Shown here piece by piece: positions 61,659-64,000 of a stretch of DNA of 64,000 bases. Within the stretch, counting starts at the first letter, position 1. Each line of letters opens with the position of its first letter. The notes beneath the pieces are model-generated. The model did not search any database and was not told the DNA's origin. It saw only the letters and a list, made by a program, of their open reading frames with translations. The DNA comes from Neelides folsomi (Eukaryota > Arthropoda > Collembola > Neelipleona > Neelidae). Location: contig JAQGBZ010000203.1 in the NCBI GenBank assembly GCA_034687125.1, positions 49,426 to 113,425 on the forward strand, read 5' to 3'. The position numbers were made by a program, and so were the translations under genes.

Positions 61659-63824
61659 AACGTCTATAAGACAAATTCTAAATTATGATTTATCTATGTC
61701 TGTAGATATATCATATAATGGAAAATCTCAGTTTCCGCAAATGAATTATATAAAGCACAAATTACTCTCCAGCTAAAAGTCAAAATAAAAAAGTCGTTGG
61801 ATGCAGATAAATCATTTCTCTCATATTTAATAAATCCAATAAAATATAATACATAGCGTATCATATTTTATTGGATACATAAATTTTCAATTTATAAATT
61901 TCATTACCTATTTAGGTTTAGTCATTGAAATTATTTTTGTGGTATATTTGGTGGTTTAATAATTGGTTACATTCTTTTTTTGAATTATTTGCTTTAGCTA
62001 TGTTAAAACTAAATGTAACTCTATTTAGTATGTATCTGTAGTGGTTAACTATTGATTGTATGAAGGAAGAGTGTTAAGGGTGGAGCAGGATATGAAAAGT
62101 TATAAAGCCAAAGTCGAAGTTGACTTAACTATTATACTTAACATGATGATGACTCTTCTCTATCCTTTGAAATGCATGTCGATAATTATTATTATACTGG
62201 ATTTATGTATGGACATGAAAGGAGAATTATACTACGTAATAAACTACTTTGTATTCTTCTGTATATTTGGGAGAAGTGGGAATGAACCCTTTCCAATTCA
62301 CAAGTTCTCAATTCCAGGCTGATTCACTCGAAGTTAAGACCTGGCCGACAACCTTGCAATTCTTCCCTTCTCTCTTCTTTCTGCTCCCAAACACCTTCAC
62401 TCCATTTACTAATTTAGAGTAAATGGGATTTCCAAAAGTTTTAGCTTTAAGGTAGTTAGATTTTATATTATCATCAAGTGTCCTATGAATATAAATATCC
62501 ATCGACTCTATTGTGATTCATGAAGCAAATTGAAAATTCCTAAATCTAAATTATAAAACATTAAAGGTAAGACTCAAATATCATTTGTAATTTTATTTTG
62601 TAAAATTAAGGAAAGATTGAATCAAAGTTTAATCAGTAGTTGTTTATTGGATTCTTGAAATAAAGTTTATAGAATTATAATTATTATCATTTACTGATAG
62701 ATTACACGAGAGTTAAAATATTTTGGGATTTTAAGGTTTAGAAATTATTATTTATAAATATCTGTTGAATCTAGCATTGGAAATCTCGCCAAGGGCAAAA
62801 TAATATAAATTCTGGGCATGCCTAAAGGCATTGACATCCTTAAAACCAAAAATAACATTGTATTTAAAGTAATTTCCAAATCTCTTAAAATAAGTAAAAT
62901 TGTTTTAATATAGCGTCAGTGTCAAATATTACTATCGTCTTTCGTTATTAACCAAAAGATGAACAACTGTCATTTATTTATTTTCCGTAGTCGAATCATG
63001 TATATTTTTAAAACCAACGGTTAAAACCACATTACTTTATCAGTTATTTAATGTTGGATTAGATTTTCTAACATTAAGTTTCTACTCTAATTGTGAGTAA
63101 GGGTAGTGAACCATGTATATCAAATAAAGTATTCATTTAAAAGGTTTTGAAAACACCTCTCGTATGTTCATATCTGAGTTTATCGATTTTCGTTTTCTGT
63201 ATTTACCTTATTTACCAATTATTTATAAATATTTAATTACATTTTTGTAAGTTTTGAGCACAAGAAAAATGTGTGAAAAGGGGAATTGATTGACCAAATA
63301 ATAATATGTAATAGACAGACTTTGTGAAGCATTTTTATTTATTGATATTTTCCAGTATTTTCAATTCCAGTCTTTATGAAATTTTAATGCTTTTCTGATA
63401 GTTCCTTCACAAAAAACGACTCCACTTTTCTCACATTTCCTTCTATTCAATAAATAATATTGATCGTTTCGTATCGTGCTATTAATAATGGATAATTCAA
63501 TACATTTTTCAGTAAAAGAGAAAGTGATAGATATACTGTATTAGATATCAGTCATTCTAAAAATATTATGACAATACAAACTTCCATATAAATATTTTAG
63601 ATTTGTGTATGAATCAACCGAGCGACTTAACCATTAATAAATAAAGACAAATTACATGGTTCATACTCAAGTATAATAAATTATGAATATTACATTGCAT
63701 TGTATCACTCTCCTAAATTACAAGCAAACAATTTGATCATTTATTAATTTCTAATTCCTTTTATACACCTACGATTCACGTTTTCAAATAATCAATTTTC
63801 TCATTAAAGTTCGGGTTAATATAT
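61659..63824. other. 3' flank of KLHL10-like, no further gene
   Basis: AATAAA at 61,784-61,789 is a candidate poly(A) signal for the KLHL10-like gene. Beyond it the DNA is AT-rich with only short open frames (for example 62,056-62,322 on plus and 62,308-62,502 on minus) that resemble nothing known. Confidence 0.5.
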
Positions 63825-63940
63825 TTTAAACACCATAATAAGTCAATTAACCACCATGATTAAGTAAATTAACCACCATATTATTTAACCATCATAGAAT
63901 TAAAAATATGCCACCTTAGATGTTTTTTACCCACCATTAA
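63825..63940. repeat. Degenerate tandem repeat with AACCACCAT core
   Basis: The core (A)ACCACCAT or a close variant occurs five or six times at spacings of roughly 20-35 bases: AACACCAT, AACCACCAT twice, AACCATCAT, GCCACC, CCCACCAT. The spacers are AT-rich. It looks like an eroded minisatellite. It ends near the window edge. Confidence 0.5.
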
Positions 63941-64000
63941 AGTTTTTGAATTATAAACAAATATTTATTAATAATAATGAATTAAACAGTGATAATGATT

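Noticed and set aside
62308-62502. Minus-strand frame with KVFGSRKKREGKNCKVV
   Set aside because: No similarity, no splice or promoter context; treated as chance.

Overview
This is a window of an animal nuclear genome. Coding sequence is split by GT-AG introns, most of them 50-250 bases, and the intergenic DNA is AT-rich. The best taxonomic clue is the Gli/Ci zinc-finger gene: its pre-zinc-finger blocks ([15 protein letters not shown]) and its FYANKKHKG tail after finger 5 look more like arthropod Ci than vertebrate Gli. A corazonin/GnRH-superfamily receptor also fits an arthropod, perhaps a crustacean or chelicerate. CFAP299 (flagellar) and selenocysteine lyase suggest a lineage that keeps flagellated sperm and selenium metabolism. 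I cannot name the species.

Layout. 1-20,696 holds no exon I can defend; it is gene-poor, looks moderately GC-rich, and probably contains upstream or intronic sequence of the Gli/Ci gene. 20,697-33,008 (+) carries ten exons of Gli/Ci, including all five zinc fingers and the C-terminus; the N-terminal exon(s) were not found. Four genes or fragments follow on the minus strand: FUNDC-like (34,844-35,744), CFAP299 (36,089-36,977), a short basic ORF (37,367-37,612), and SAFB-like (39,702-44,240, 16 exons, 917 aa). A decayed PIF/Harbinger transposase lies at about 37,828-38,403 (+). Next come a corazonin/AKH-type receptor (45,769-51,001, minus), an 87-aa single-pass membrane protein (53,343-53,816, +), selenocysteine lyase (54,557-56,423, +), a tail-to-tail RidA gene (56,720-57,558, minus) and a KLHL10-like BTB-Kelch gene (58,859-61,658, +). 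The last 2.3 kb appears noncoding.

The exon models were assembled by eye. For each gene the reading frames join across every intron with GT-AG boundaries, except one GC-AG intron in CFAP299.

Mobile and structural DNA: two copies of a foldback Tc1/mariner-type MITE (12.8 and 46.4 kb), one unrelated 119-bp MITE-like element at 34.5 kb, a perfect 54-bp inverted repeat inside a SAFB intron, and a double palindrome after the small membrane-protein gene.

These are ordinary eukaryotic genes, not an operon. Plausible functional themes are Hedgehog signalling (Gli/Ci), sperm development (CFAP299, KLHL10) and PLP-enzyme/selenium metabolism (SCLY next to RidA). I found no obviously new multi-gene system. 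The most unusual items are the intronic hairpin, the MITE families, the GC-AG intron and the SCLY-RidA pairing.
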